Below the pieces are notes generated by a model that was not told the origin of the DNA, did not search any database, and saw only the letters and a list, made by a program, of their open reading frames with translations. A stretch of DNA of 64,000 bases from Vibrio jasicida CAIM 1864 = LMG 25398 (GTDB lineage Bacteria; Pseudomonadota; Gammaproteobacteria; Enterobacterales; Vibrionaceae): NCBI RefSeq assembly GCF_000400365.1, contig NZ_BAOG01000008.1:45123-109122 (forward strand), in the 5' to 3' direction. The translations under genes were made by a program, and so were the position numbers. Below are positions 53,187 through 61,355 of this stretch, piece by piece (positions within the stretch are counted from its first letter, which is position 1; each line of letters opens with the position of its first letter).

Positions 53187-54959
53187 TTAATCCGCTGACC
53201 ACACCGAGCGAATATCTGGCCAACCCCAGTTGGTTAAAGCCACGTCTTCTAACACACCTTGGAAGCGCAAAGTTTGCGTATGGTGGAACATAGGTGCAAT
53301 CCAGTATTCGCTGACGAGTGTGGAAGCAATAGGTTCAAGCGCTCTGAGGTAACCTTCTAGCGAGGTATACGCGCGCACTTTCTCTAGTTGCTCATCCAAC
53401 CAAGTCGCATTCTCTTCACCCAAGGTGTGGTGCAACACGGTATTGCTAAAAAAGTTGGTAAACGCCGATGCATGGCGGTTGTCATCCAAGTTGATGTTCG
53501 TCACCACCAAGGTTTCATCTAGCGTGCCGTTTTTGGCTTTTTCGCTTAGCTCTCGGTAGGAATACATCACAATGCCGACTTTGCTTCCTGTCCCTTCAAG
53601 TAGGTTAGCAATTGCACGCGCACATCGTCTCAATGCCGTGTAGTTGTACCCCGCGATGGTGATATGTTTAGGCAGTTTGCTTTCTTCACCAAACGGTCTT
53701 AGTACGGGCTTCCACGTTGGCAACATGTTGTAAGCAGGTACGCTGCCAAACACGATCTTTTCTTTGCGCATCACATCGGCAAGTCGCTCCGGTTGAATCA
53801 ACTCGGCGATATAACGACGCTGCGCTTGAGACAGAGGATACTTGGCATGTTGATTAAACAAGGCGAACAAGCAGCCGTCCTCGGTGCGACTGTGCTGACT
53901 CGCCGGGGCAGGCTCGGCATCTTGTGTCGACATGTAGTGCCCGCACATGCTGTCGGCAAGCTCGTCGTCCGCTTTCTCGATCTGTTTCGGCGGTATATTT
54001 GCGGCTAGGGATGGGTTCTCCATTTTCTCATCATTGACGATCCAGATTGTCACCATGTCGGTCAGTACTCGACAGGCGTAATAGCCATCAAAAGCTTGCA
54101 GTTTTAATCGATGAGCACTGTGTTCAATCACAGAGAAAGGACCACTGCCAACGACCAAATTGTTATTGGCGACGTTCACTTGGCTAACGGGTTGGATGCC
54201 GTACTTCACGCCAGAAATAAGCCCAGCAAAACCCAAATCTGGCTTGCTGAGGGTAAACACAACCTTGAGTGGATTTGGCGCGGTAATGTTATCGACATGA
54301 GCTAACTCTTTCTCATACAACTCAAGAGAACTGAGTTTGGCAAACAGGCTAACAACGGTATCGGCATCAATCGGTGCACCATTGTGAAAGGTTAAGCCCG
54401 GGCGCAGGTAAAAGGTCCATTCGTAGCTTTTCTCGTCATAACGCCAATGATGAGCAAGCTCTGGCTTCACCACTCCGTTGTAGTCACTCGATACCAAACA
54501 ACAGTAGATTTGACGCAAGAAGAAGCGCTCACTGCTGCGATGCAGTTGATGAGGAACAATACGCTCAAACACACGTTTGTAGGTAAGCTGAATGTTGAGT
54601 CGACCTTCTTGAACAGATGCCCCCGAAGTCGTTTTGAGCAAACGTCCAAATGCCGCTTCATCTTCATCGAGAATCGCCAACGCTTTTTCGTATTTACCCA
54701 GCTTGATTCGCTCCAGTGCGAGGCTTTCTTTTAATGCACTCAACTCGATGTTCAGCAATAACGTTGAACGTTGATTTCGTCCCGCCTTTGGTAGCCAACT
54801 CAACCATGCTTGCTCCTGCATTTGCGACAGTAAGCTGCGTGCATGGCGAGGAGAAGTGAACAGCAAGTCAGCGACTTCCTGCAATGTGGTTTTGGCTTCA
54901 CTTCCCACGCCAAATGGTGTGAGTCGTTGGTAGTAGCGGAACAAGTTGAGATCAGACAC
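53187..54959 (-). CDS. sgrR: SgrR family transcriptional regulator
   Basis: Large regulator of 590 residues: N-terminal winged-helix domain (about 1-115; TTLQEVADLLFTSPRHARSL helix-turn-helix) joined to a solute-binding-protein-like SBP_bac_5 domain (about 160-560; YEWTFYLRPGLTFHNGAPI). In E. coli SgrR (551 residues) senses sugar-phosphate stress and activates the divergent small RNA sgrS. It could alternatively be the YbaE-type paralogue. Starts with GTG at 54959. A 43-codon gene with a strongly structured 3' end is divergent here, matching the sgrR-sgrS layout. Confidence 0.85.
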   Translation of the reverse strand: MSDLNLFRYYQRLTPFGVGSEAKTTLQEVADLLFTSPRHARSLLSQMQEQAWLSWLPKAGRNQRSTLLLNIELSALKESLALERIKLGKYEKALAILDEDEAAFGRLLKTTSGASVQEGRLNIQLTYKRVFERIVPHQLHRSSERFFLRQIYCCLVSSDYNGVVKPELAHHWRYDEKSYEWTFYLRPGLTFHNGAPIDADTVVSLFAKLSSLELYEKELAHVDNITAPNPLKVVFTLSKPDLGFAGLISGVKYGIQPVSQVNVANNNLVVGSGPFSVIEHSAHRLKLQAFDGYYACRVLTDMVTIWIVNDEKMENPSLAANIPPKQIEKADDELADSMCGHYMSTQDAEPAPASQHSRTEDGCLFALFNQHAKYPLSQAQRRYIAELIQPERLADVMRKEKIVFGSVPAYNMLPTWKPVLRPFGEESKLPKHITIAGYNYTALRRCARAIANLLEGTGSKVGIVMYSYRELSEKAKNGTLDETLVVTNINLDDNRHASAFTNFFSNTVLHHTLGEENATWLDEQLEKVRAYTSLEGYLRALEPIASTLVSEYWIAPMFHHTQTLRFQGVLEDVALTNWGWPDIRSVWSAD

Positions 54960-55186
54960 CGCGCGCCCTCAAAAAGTGGATATAGGTTTATTTTACTCAA
55001 CTTATTCGAGAGAAAATAAGAAAACTTCCAAACACTTTGTTCCCCTTTTTACCCTCACTAATGCAAAAATCGGTGAGTTAGCGCACCTTCTGGGGCTAAC
55101 TAGGAATAAACCACAGAAATCTACTCTCTTTTTCAGCTCCTCTTTTCTTCGCATACTGACCCTGTCAGCAACAAGGAGGAAACACT

Positions 55187-55318
55187 ATGCGATTCCAAAT
55201 TCGATCAGCAAAAGACATGCCTACAATGGCAACCTATTTCCGAGAGCGCGTTGCGCATTCAGACAACAAGCTTGAGGTAATGGCTCTGGTAACAATGAAC
55301 GATTTCTTCAACTGGTAA
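55187..55318 (+). CDS. Small protein of 43 residues divergent from sgrR (SgrT-like position)
   Basis: Begins MRFQIRSAKDMPTMATYFRE and ends MALVTMNDFFNW. The ribosome site AAGGAGGAAACACT is one of the strongest in the window, and the stop is nine bases before a 12-bp terminator stem. E. coli SgrS RNA also encodes a 43-residue peptide (SgrT) and lies divergent from sgrR. The sequence does not resemble SgrT, and the first residues recall the start of GNAT proteins, so a shortened unrelated gene is possible. Upstream, AGTTAGC/GCTAACT (55076-55101) and CTGAC/GTCAG (55156-55168) hairpins suggest a structured leader. Confidence 0.68.
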   Translation: MRFQIRSAKDMPTMATYFRERVAHSDNKLEVMALVTMNDFFNW

Positions 55319-55327
55319 ACGAACCTT

Positions 55328-55394
55328 AAGCAGAACTTAGCTCCTGATACTACACCCCCACTTCGTTGTATCTTTAAGTTCTGCTTTTCTTTTT
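55328..55394 (+). terminator. Structured terminator of the sgrR-divergent transcript
   Basis: AAGCAGAACTTA (55328-55339) and TAAGTTCTGCTT (55375-55386) form a perfect 12-bp stem followed by TTCTTTTT. The large loop holds an inner stem GATAC/GTATC (55346-55372). The unusual size suggests a functional RNA 3' end, not only a stop signal. Confidence 0.75.
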
Positions 55395-55546
55395 CCTCAA
55401 GCCAATGACCTAGCTTTGCAATTAAACCCCGCAAATTATTCATACTTGCCTTGCGTTTTTACTTAGTTTCGATTCTGTAGTTGCATCCTTAGCTCTTCAG
55501 GCGTAAAATTTATCGCAATTCGACGATTAACTATTAAGGCCAGCGA

Positions 55547-55888
55547 ATGAGTGATAAGTGCAACGACACGTGCGAAGTTGTTTTTCAGACAACACAACAA
55601 CAGCTCGAGAAAGAACAAACTCTAGCAGCACAAGCAAAAGCTTTGTCACATCCAGCACGTTTGCGCATTCTGCATATCCTGCACACGCTCGATACCATGG
55701 GCGGTTGTTTGAACAGTGATTTGGTTTCTGAACTGGGTCTTGCGCAATCTACTGTTTCCGAGCACTTGCGTATTCTAAAGCAAGCTGGCTTTATCAGCGC
55801 CGAGCCAAACCCACCTAAGGTGTGTTACCGCATTCAACGCGACGCGTTTGATCAGTTCAATCTAGGATTTTCCAAGTTATTTGATTAA
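55547..55888 (+). CDS. arsR: ArsR family metalloregulator
   Basis: Arsenite-responsive winged-helix repressor of 113 residues. The core reads AQAKALSHPARLRILHILH, with recognition helix SELGLAQSTVSEHLRILKQAGF and the beta-wing. Cysteines at the N-terminus (KCNDTCEVV) and Cys about residue 50 (MGGCLNSD) could form the As(III) site, which is not the classical CVC motif of E. coli ArsR. It lies 86 bp upstream of acr3 in the same direction, forming a two-gene ars operon without arsC or arsA. Confidence 0.9.
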   Translation: MSDKCNDTCEVVFQTTQQQLEKEQTLAAQAKALSHPARLRILHILHTLDTMGGCLNSDLVSELGLAQSTVSEHLRILKQAGFISAEPNPPKVCYRIQRDAFDQFNLGFSKLFD

Positions 55889-55974
55889 TTCCCTTTGCAC
55901 GCTGGTCAGGCGTGCAGAGATAAACTATACCTTTAACTATCGCCTTTCGACGATAAACGAATAAAGAGACCACT

Positions 55975-57030
55975 ATGACTACTCAAGTTTTAAATAGTGC
56001 CAGCGACAAAATGAGCTTCTTGGACCGTTACCTAACGGTGTGGATTTTTGTTGCAATGGCAATCGGTGTAGGTATTGGCGCTGCTTTTCCGCAGGTTGCT
56101 GAATGGAATGAATCAATGTCAGTGGGCAGCACAAACATCCCACTAGCGATTGGTTTGATTTTAATGATGTACCCGCCTCTGGCAAAAGTAAATTACAACC
56201 TATTAGGTACCGTCACTAAAGACAGAAAAGCGATCACGCTGTCTTTGGTCATGAACTGGATTGTCGGCCCTATTTTGATGTTCATCCTTGCATTGACTTT
56301 CCTAGGTGATCATCCGGGTTACATGGTTGGTATCATTCTGATCGGTCTTGCTCGTTGTATTGCGATGGTATTGGTATGGAACGATATCGGTGGCGGTAAC
56401 AAAGAATACGGCGCAGCCCTAGTTGCACTAAACAGCGCTTTCCAAATCGTGACTTACAGTGTGATGGCATGGTTGTTCATCACTGTATTGCCACCAGTCT
56501 TTGGTTACGAAGGTTTCGTGGTTGATATCTCGATGATGGACATCGCGGAAAGCGTTCTTATTTACCTTGGTATTCCATTCCTAGCGGGCTTCCTGAGCCG
56601 CAAATGGCTGGTTGCTGCGAAAGGTGAGCAATGGTACAACGACGTGTTCATCCCACGCATTTCACCAATTACGCTTATCGCCCTGCTTGCGACCATCGTA
56701 CTGATGTTCAGCTTGAAAGGTGAGATGATTCTTGAACTGCCAATGGATGTATTCCGTGTAGCAATTCCACTGGCTATCTACTTTGTGTTGATGTTCTTTG
56801 TCAGCTTCTTCGTTGGTAAGAAAATGGGCATCGACTACGACAAAAACGCATCGATTGCTTTCACGGCAACAGGCAACAACTTTGAATTGGCAATTGCGGT
56901 TTCTATCGCGGTGTTTGGCCTAAATTCAGACCAAGCTTTTGCTGGTGTCATTGGTCCACTGATCGAAGTGCCTGTATTGATTGCTTTGGTGAACGTCGCG
57001 CTCAAAATGAAAAAGAAATACTACAAATAA
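55975..57030 (+). CDS. acr3: Arsenite efflux transporter Acr3
   Basis: Inner-membrane arsenite exporter of the bile/arsenite/riboflavin superfamily, 351 residues with ten segments. [20 protein letters not shown] is the family start, the conserved Cys stands in [16 protein letters not shown], and [20 protein letters not shown] with [13 protein letters not shown] end the protein. The preceding arsR gives arsenite-inducible control. The stop codon is followed by a strong terminator. Confidence 0.94.
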   Translation: MTTQVLNSASDKMSFLDRYLTVWIFVAMAIGVGIGAAFPQVAEWNESMSVGSTNIPLAIGLILMMYPPLAKVNYNLLGTVTKDRKAITLSLVMNWIVGPILMFILALTFLGDHPGYMVGIILIGLARCIAMVLVWNDIGGGNKEYGAALVALNSAFQIVTYSVMAWLFITVLPPVFGYEGFVVDISMMDIAESVLIYLGIPFLAGFLSRKWLVAAKGEQWYNDVFIPRISPITLIALLATIVLMFSLKGEMILELPMDVFRVAIPLAIYFVLMFFVSFFVGKKMGIDYDKNASIAFTATGNNFELAIAVSIAVFGLNSDQAFAGVIGPLIEVPVLIALVNVALKMKKKYYK

Positions 57031-57050
57031 CCAAAGGTTATAGTGACTTG

Positions 57051-57085
57051 AAAGCGCCCGTCGTTAAAGCGACGGGCGCTTTTTG
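57051..57085 (+). terminator. Terminator of the arsR-acr3 operon
   Basis: Perfect 13-bp AAAGCGCCCGTCG/CGACGGGCGCTTT stem with a T run. Confidence 0.95.
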
Positions 57086-57184
57086 TTTTCCATGCTAGGC
57101 ATGATGAGATCAACAAAATCCAATTTGCTAACCCAAAGTTTTGAACAATGTTTTAAATTAGAAATTCATATAGGAGTTTGAGTA

Positions 57185-57403
57185 ATGAATTTAGAATATA
57201 AAAAACTGAAGTGGCATGCTGTTCTCAAGCTTTCACAACAGACGATTAAGTGTCTAGAAGAGGAAGACAGCACAACTTTGACCGATGTCGACAAAGTGCG
57301 CGCGAACGTTCATGCAGCAGAACTACTGCAACAACTCTTGTCCGATCTTGCGATTGCGGATTCTAAGTCTTCGAGCACATTAAGCTCAGTAAAACGCGCT
57401 TAG
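57185..57403 (+). CDS. Hypothetical protein, 72 residues
   Basis: Unrecognised helical, soluble protein (WHAVLKLSQQTIKCLEEEDS, then VDKVRANVHAAELLQQLL) with a Ser-rich tail. A TAGGAG ribosome site lies at good distance from the ATG. It stands between the ars operon and a convergent AraC-type gene, after the ars terminator, so it has its own promoter. No link to arsenite is evident. Confidence 0.65.
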   Translation: MNLEYKKLKWHAVLKLSQQTIKCLEEEDSTTLTDVDKVRANVHAAELLQQLLSDLAIADSKSSSTLSSVKRA

Positions 57404-57419
57404 TTTTATTCAGGACACA

Positions 57420-58202
57420 TTAATTGACGACCACCGTTTTGATGTAATCACTCGGTGTTAGGCCGAATTTACCTTTAAAACGCTGGCTAAAACGCCCCTC
57501 GGATTGATAGCCGCAAGACTGAGCCAACAGCGCGACGTTGTAATGGCCATTCTGCATCAAATACAAGGCATGATTTAAGCGTACTTCCGCCAGCACTTCC
57601 CGATACTGAGTGCCTTCTTGCTTGAGCTTGCGAATCATGGTCGCACGGCTCATGGCAAAACGTTCAGCCACCAACTCTAATAGGTGTTCCTCTCCCGGAG
57701 AATGCGACAAATAACGGCTCAGCTTCTGGCTGAATGTTGTGTTCGCACTCGCAAACAAGTGATGCAACACACCACGCTCAGCAAGTTGTTGATACAACCC
57801 CATTACCCAGAAGGTTTGGGTCTCTTTGCTCATGGTTTGTTGGTCAAACGAGAACAAAGCATTGAGCGTGTCTTCCAAGGCTTTATCGGCTGCTAATGTC
57901 GGCTTTTCTTCACCACCGTCAATGCTTACACTCAGTTCAAGCATTGCTTCTGACGGCAAACAATGAAAGCTGAACATTCTAGAGAGAAACTTACCTTTTT
58001 GCGGTAAGTTCTCAAAACTCAGCGATGCGGAAGCCTCACAAAGCAGCAACTCAGAATGGGAAAGATCCAGCGCCGATTCTTTCCAGAAAAGACGCTTACT
58101 GCCCGTGATGATCTGAATGATACTTGGGGAATGGATCTTCACATTACGCAGTTTCTGTAACTGCTCGGCACGAAACAACGTGACTCGATATTGATGGCTC
58201 AT
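57420..58202 (-). CDS. AraC family transcriptional regulator
   Basis: Regulator of 260 residues with a GadX/ToxT-like layout: a poorly conserved N-terminal sensory half and a C-terminal AraC domain with LELVAERFAMSRATMIRKL (first helix-turn-helix) and VALLAQSCGYQSEGRFSQRF, followed by KGKFGLTPSDY. GAGGGG ribosome site before the ATG. It is read leftward after the PEBP gene with 37 bp between, so the two may be linked. Target genes unknown. Confidence 0.9.
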   Translation of the reverse strand: MSHQYRVTLFRAEQLQKLRNVKIHSPSIIQIITGSKRLFWKESALDLSHSELLLCEASASLSFENLPQKGKFLSRMFSFHCLPSEAMLELSVSIDGGEEKPTLAADKALEDTLNALFSFDQQTMSKETQTFWVMGLYQQLAERGVLHHLFASANTTFSQKLSRYLSHSPGEEHLLELVAERFAMSRATMIRKLKQEGTQYREVLAEVRLNHALYLMQNGHYNVALLAQSCGYQSEGRFSQRFKGKFGLTPSDYIKTVVVN

Positions 58203-58239
58203 CTATTCCCCTCGTTTTCTATCATCTACCCATTACGGC

Positions 58240-58773
58240 TTAACGTGTGTACGTCGCCGTAAGTTTTGCTTTGTCTAGTGCCATGCTGTTAAGGGTAAAA
58301 CCAACCACAGCAGCCGGCGTGTTTTCATCTAGATTTAGTTTCTCTGTTGGCAATGCCCAAACCGTAAATTGGTAGCGGTGCATGCCGTCTGCTTCTGGTG
58401 GGCAAACGCCACCAAAACCAACTGTTCCGTAGTCAATACGCGACTCTTTACCGCCCAATTTTTCAATGTTCACTGCGCGTGGCAGTTCGCTAACTGAAGC
58501 TGGAATATTAAACGCAACCCAGTGCCAGAAACCACTGCCAGTAGGTGCATCAGGGTCATAAGCCGTGATTGCAAAGCTCTTAGTTCCTGCCGGCGCATCC
58601 TTCCACATCAATTGTGGAGATTGGTTGCCACCATTACAGCCCCAGCTGTTGTATTCGAAGGTCTTCGCCATAGGATGACCTTCTTGGATGTCTTTACTGG
58701 TTAACTCAAATGCTTGAGCTGAACCCACTGCCAATAAGCTTAACGCCAAAACCGATGTAGTGATTGCTTTCAT
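58240..58773 (-). CDS. Periplasmic YbhB/YbcL family (PEBP, Raf-kinase-inhibitor-like) protein
   Basis: Phosphatidylethanolamine-binding-protein fold, 177 residues, with a clear signal peptide (ITTSVLALSLLAVGSAQA). The ligand-pocket motifs are CNGGNQSPQLMWKDAPAG, AITAYDPDAPTGSGFWHWV and GGVCPPEADGMHRYQFTVW. Function unsettled in bacteria. The ATG at 58773 has TAGGAGC upstream and is followed directly by the signal peptide; the frame open from 58848 is an extension. The AraC-type gene follows. Confidence 0.9.
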   Translation of the reverse strand: MKAITTSVLALSLLAVGSAQAFELTSKDIQEGHPMAKTFEYNSWGCNGGNQSPQLMWKDAPAGTKSFAITAYDPDAPTGSGFWHWVAFNIPASVSELPRAVNIEKLGGKESRIDYGTVGFGGVCPPEADGMHRYQFTVWALPTEKLNLDENTPAAVVGFTLNSMALDKAKLTATYTR

Positions 58774-58962
58774 GATGATGCTCCTATTTCTTAAGTTCGG
58801 GATAAGTGTATGCCCCAAAAGAAACAGCAACCCATCATTAAGTATCAAAAGCGTTCATTTTAAGCCAATCGGTGATACTTTTCGTGATATTTTTAAATTT
58901 GCGCTTATCAGCGACTTATTTGGTTTATGCTGATTAGCCCAAAAGCAAACAAGGAAGCGTAA

Positions 58963-59754
58963 ATGGAACTGGATATCTACGTGGTGGACGCCTTCACCGA
59001 TACGCAATTCAAAGGCAACTCTGCAGCAGTGGTACCGTTAGAGGAATGGCTTGCTCCAGAGTTGATGCAAAATATCGCGGCAGAAAACAACTTGTCGGAA
59101 ACAGCCTTTCTAAAATCCATTGGCACAAACCAATATGAGATTCGTTGGTTCTCTCCGATTACTGAAATCGACTTTTGTGGACACGCCACACTGGCCTCGT
59201 CGTTAGTGCTGTTTGATGAGCTTGGCATTAGTGGCACGATTGAGTTTCATACTCTGGAAGTAGGAACCCTCACCGTAGAGAAGAATGCGCAAGGTAAGAT
59301 TGAAATGACGTTCCCTGCTCGTCCTCCAAAAGCCGTTTCTGATATTCCCTCGGCATTAATTGAAGGCTTAAGTTGCGATGTGGAACACGTACTGCTTAGC
59401 CCCCAAGCTTACTTCGTGGTGGTCGACAGCCAGCAGGAGGTAATTGAGGTTCAGTACCTTTCTGAGCACCTCAAGACACTCGCTCCTCACGATGTGGTCG
59501 TTACTGCGAAAGGCAATCAACAAGACTTTGTATCACGTTACTTTTGGCCTGCAAATGGTGGTGACGAAGACCCGGTAACCGGCTCGATTCACGCTGGATT
59601 AGCACCATTCTGGGCAGAAGAATTAGGCAAAACATCACTGGTTGCTTATCAAGCTTCTCAGCGTGGAGGCATTTTGCACTGTGAAGTTACTGGCAAACAA
59701 GTAAGAGTATCTGGCGACGGCGTGCTTTACATGAAAGGTAAGATTTTTGTATAG
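58963..59754 (+). CDS. PhzF family isomerase/epimerase-like protein
   Basis: Enzyme of the diaminopimelate-epimerase fold, 263 residues, in two similar lobes. DVFTDTQFKGNSAAVV-type start (VDAFTDTQFKGNSAAVVPL), IAAENNLSETAFL with the catalytic Glu, FCGHATLASSLVLF, and DEDPVTGSIHAGLAPFW near the end. PhzF acts in phenazine synthesis, but stand-alone relatives have other, mostly unknown, substrates; no phenazine genes are near. Good ribosome site (AAGGAAG). Confidence 0.92.
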   Translation: MELDIYVVDAFTDTQFKGNSAAVVPLEEWLAPELMQNIAAENNLSETAFLKSIGTNQYEIRWFSPITEIDFCGHATLASSLVLFDELGISGTIEFHTLEVGTLTVEKNAQGKIEMTFPARPPKAVSDIPSALIEGLSCDVEHVLLSPQAYFVVVDSQQEVIEVQYLSEHLKTLAPHDVVVTAKGNQQDFVSRYFWPANGGDEDPVTGSIHAGLAPFWAEELGKTSLVAYQASQRGGILHCEVTGKQVRVSGDGVLYMKGKIFV

Positions 59755-59790
59755 CCCTTTAGCTTGTCTTTAGCATTAGCCAATAGAACA

Positions 59791-59826
59791 AAGCCCGGCG
59801 TTATTGAGCTATATAACGCTGGGCTT
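59791..59826. terminator. Terminator between convergent phzF-like and ridA-like genes
   Basis: AAGCCCGGCGTTAT and ATAACGCTGGGCTT form a 14-position stem with one G-T. T residues follow mainly in the leftward direction. Confidence 0.8.
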
Positions 59827-59852
59827 GATGGTTTAAGTAGAGAGATGTCGAA

Positions 59853-60215
59853 CTACTGGAACTTCTCACCCGCAGCAGCAACAAACGCCATTTCTACCAA
59901 CAGTTCAGGGTTCGCCAATTCAACTTTGACGCAAGCACGGCTTGGTGCACAGCCTTCAGGGAACCACGCATCCCATACTTCGTTAAGGGCATCGAAGTTA
60001 GCAAAATCCGTCACGTAAATCGTCACAGATAGAATGCGCGACTTGTCGCTATCAACACTGGCTAGCATTTGCTCGGCTTGGTCGAAAATCTGTTGTACTT
60101 GCCCTTTCATATCCGCAGTAGTGTCAGCTTCTGCCACCTCAACAAAGTTGGCAATACCGTTGAACACCGTTACATCAGACCAACGTTTGCATGGATTAAT
60201 ACGATGAATTGTCAT
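59853..60215 (-). CDS. RidA family protein (YjgF/YER057c/UK114)
   Basis: Trimeric small protein of 120 residues; family members deaminate reactive enamine/imine intermediates. HRINPCKRWSDVTVFNGIANF, the QIFDQAEQMLASVDSDKSRI helix, VYVTDFANFDALNEVWDAWF-type segment and ACVKVELANPELLVEMAF are typical. The conserved Arg105-equivalent of RidA appears as RACVKVE with Arg present. It follows the lactonase gene by 14 bp in the same direction. Confidence 0.9.
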   Translation of the reverse strand: MTIHRINPCKRWSDVTVFNGIANFVEVAEADTTADMKGQVQQIFDQAEQMLASVDSDKSRILSVTIYVTDFANFDALNEVWDAWFPEGCAPSRACVKVELANPELLVEMAFVAAAGEKFQ

Positions 60216-60229
60216 GTTATTTCTCTTAA

Positions 60230-61276
60230 TTACGACTTCTCAACCAAACACACAGGCGCACCGATGTCGCATGAGTATCCGGTTGGAGTGATAACGCCAG
60301 TTTCCTGATTCCTATGAAAGCTAGCGACATTATGTGAATGTTGATTAGCAACGAGCATCCACTGCCCGTCACGGGATAAAACGAAATCTCTTGGAAACGC
60401 ACCGCCACAATCGGACGCGGCAATTTGAACCGGAATATCACTCGTTACATCAAATGTACTGATCAGATTTTGCGCACGGCATGAGACATAGACAAAGCGC
60501 TCATCCGCAGAGAGACGAATAGCAGACGCCGCTTCTTTGTTCTCTTCATCGGCTAGCAGTTTAACTTGCTGAGTCAGATTCCACTGCCCGCTTTGCTTAC
60601 GGAGTACCACCAGCGTTTCAGACAATTCGCAAACAACGTACGCGACAGACTCATCACGAGTGAAGACCAAATGACGAGGCCCAGAACCAGCAGGCACAGC
60701 GATACTTTGAGAAAGTGAAAACTTAACTGTCTCACCATAATTGTCGTAGTCATAGAGATGAACACAGTCTGTACCTAAATCGACCGCAGCCAATTGAGCG
60801 GAGTGTTTTAGAAAAGTGACTTGGTGGGCGTGAGGCGAAGTTTGACGGTCAATATTCGGTCCATTGCCTTCTACATACAATTCTGCAATAGATTTCAAAG
60901 GTTTACCTTGCTCATCAAGTTGGTAAACACTTACATTGCCGGAACCGTAGTTTGCAACAGCGAGTAGCTGTTCTTTAATGTCGATATGGCAAGGGTAGTC
61001 ACCTTCAATTGGCAATCCATAGCTGTCTGTTTTTTCAGCAAATATCAGCTCTGCACCTTCCAAGCGATTGACTTCATTAAAGGTATATAAACCCTCTCCT
61101 TTGAGCGCAAGGTAAGAAGGGTTACGAACCGTTTTCACCGCTTCTGGAACATGTTCATTGGTGAGCGTTAATGCGCCAGTAGCAGTATCGAGAGAAACAC
61201 ACACAATGCCCTGACTTTGGCTTGGTGAATCGGTATAGGTGCCTACATAAAAATGTAAGTGACCATTTACTATCAT
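60230..61276 (-). CDS. Lactonase family protein (6-phosphogluconolactonase-like beta-propeller)
   Basis: Seven-bladed beta-propeller of 348 residues in the Pgl/YbhE family. FYVGTYTDSPSQSQGIVCV start, NPSYLALKGEGLYTFNEVN, HAHQVTFLKH (ligand region), AGSGPRHLVFTRDESVAYVV and NVASFHRNQETGVITPTGY blades follow. E. coli YbhE hydrolyses 6-phosphogluconolactone; the real substrate here is not shown. No signal peptide, so cytoplasmic. It sits upstream of ridA and downstream of the GH20 enzyme, all leftward. Confidence 0.9.
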   Translation of the reverse strand: MIVNGHLHFYVGTYTDSPSQSQGIVCVSLDTATGALTLTNEHVPEAVKTVRNPSYLALKGEGLYTFNEVNRLEGAELIFAEKTDSYGLPIEGDYPCHIDIKEQLLAVANYGSGNVSVYQLDEQGKPLKSIAELYVEGNGPNIDRQTSPHAHQVTFLKHSAQLAAVDLGTDCVHLYDYDNYGETVKFSLSQSIAVPAGSGPRHLVFTRDESVAYVVCELSETLVVLRKQSGQWNLTQQVKLLADEENKEAASAIRLSADERFVYVSCRAQNLISTFDVTSDIPVQIAASDCGGAFPRDFVLSRDGQWMLVANQHSHNVASFHRNQETGVITPTGYSCDIGAPVCLVEKS

Positions 61277-61355
61277 GGGAAACCTTTAGGAGATAAAAGA
61301 GTGCTTAACCGATAAGATGCCGCCTGCGTTACCAGACGGCAATCCCTTTTAGTTA

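Noticed and set aside
59764..60018. Rightward 84-codon frame
   Set aside because: Overlaps the terminator and the antisense of the RidA gene; no support.
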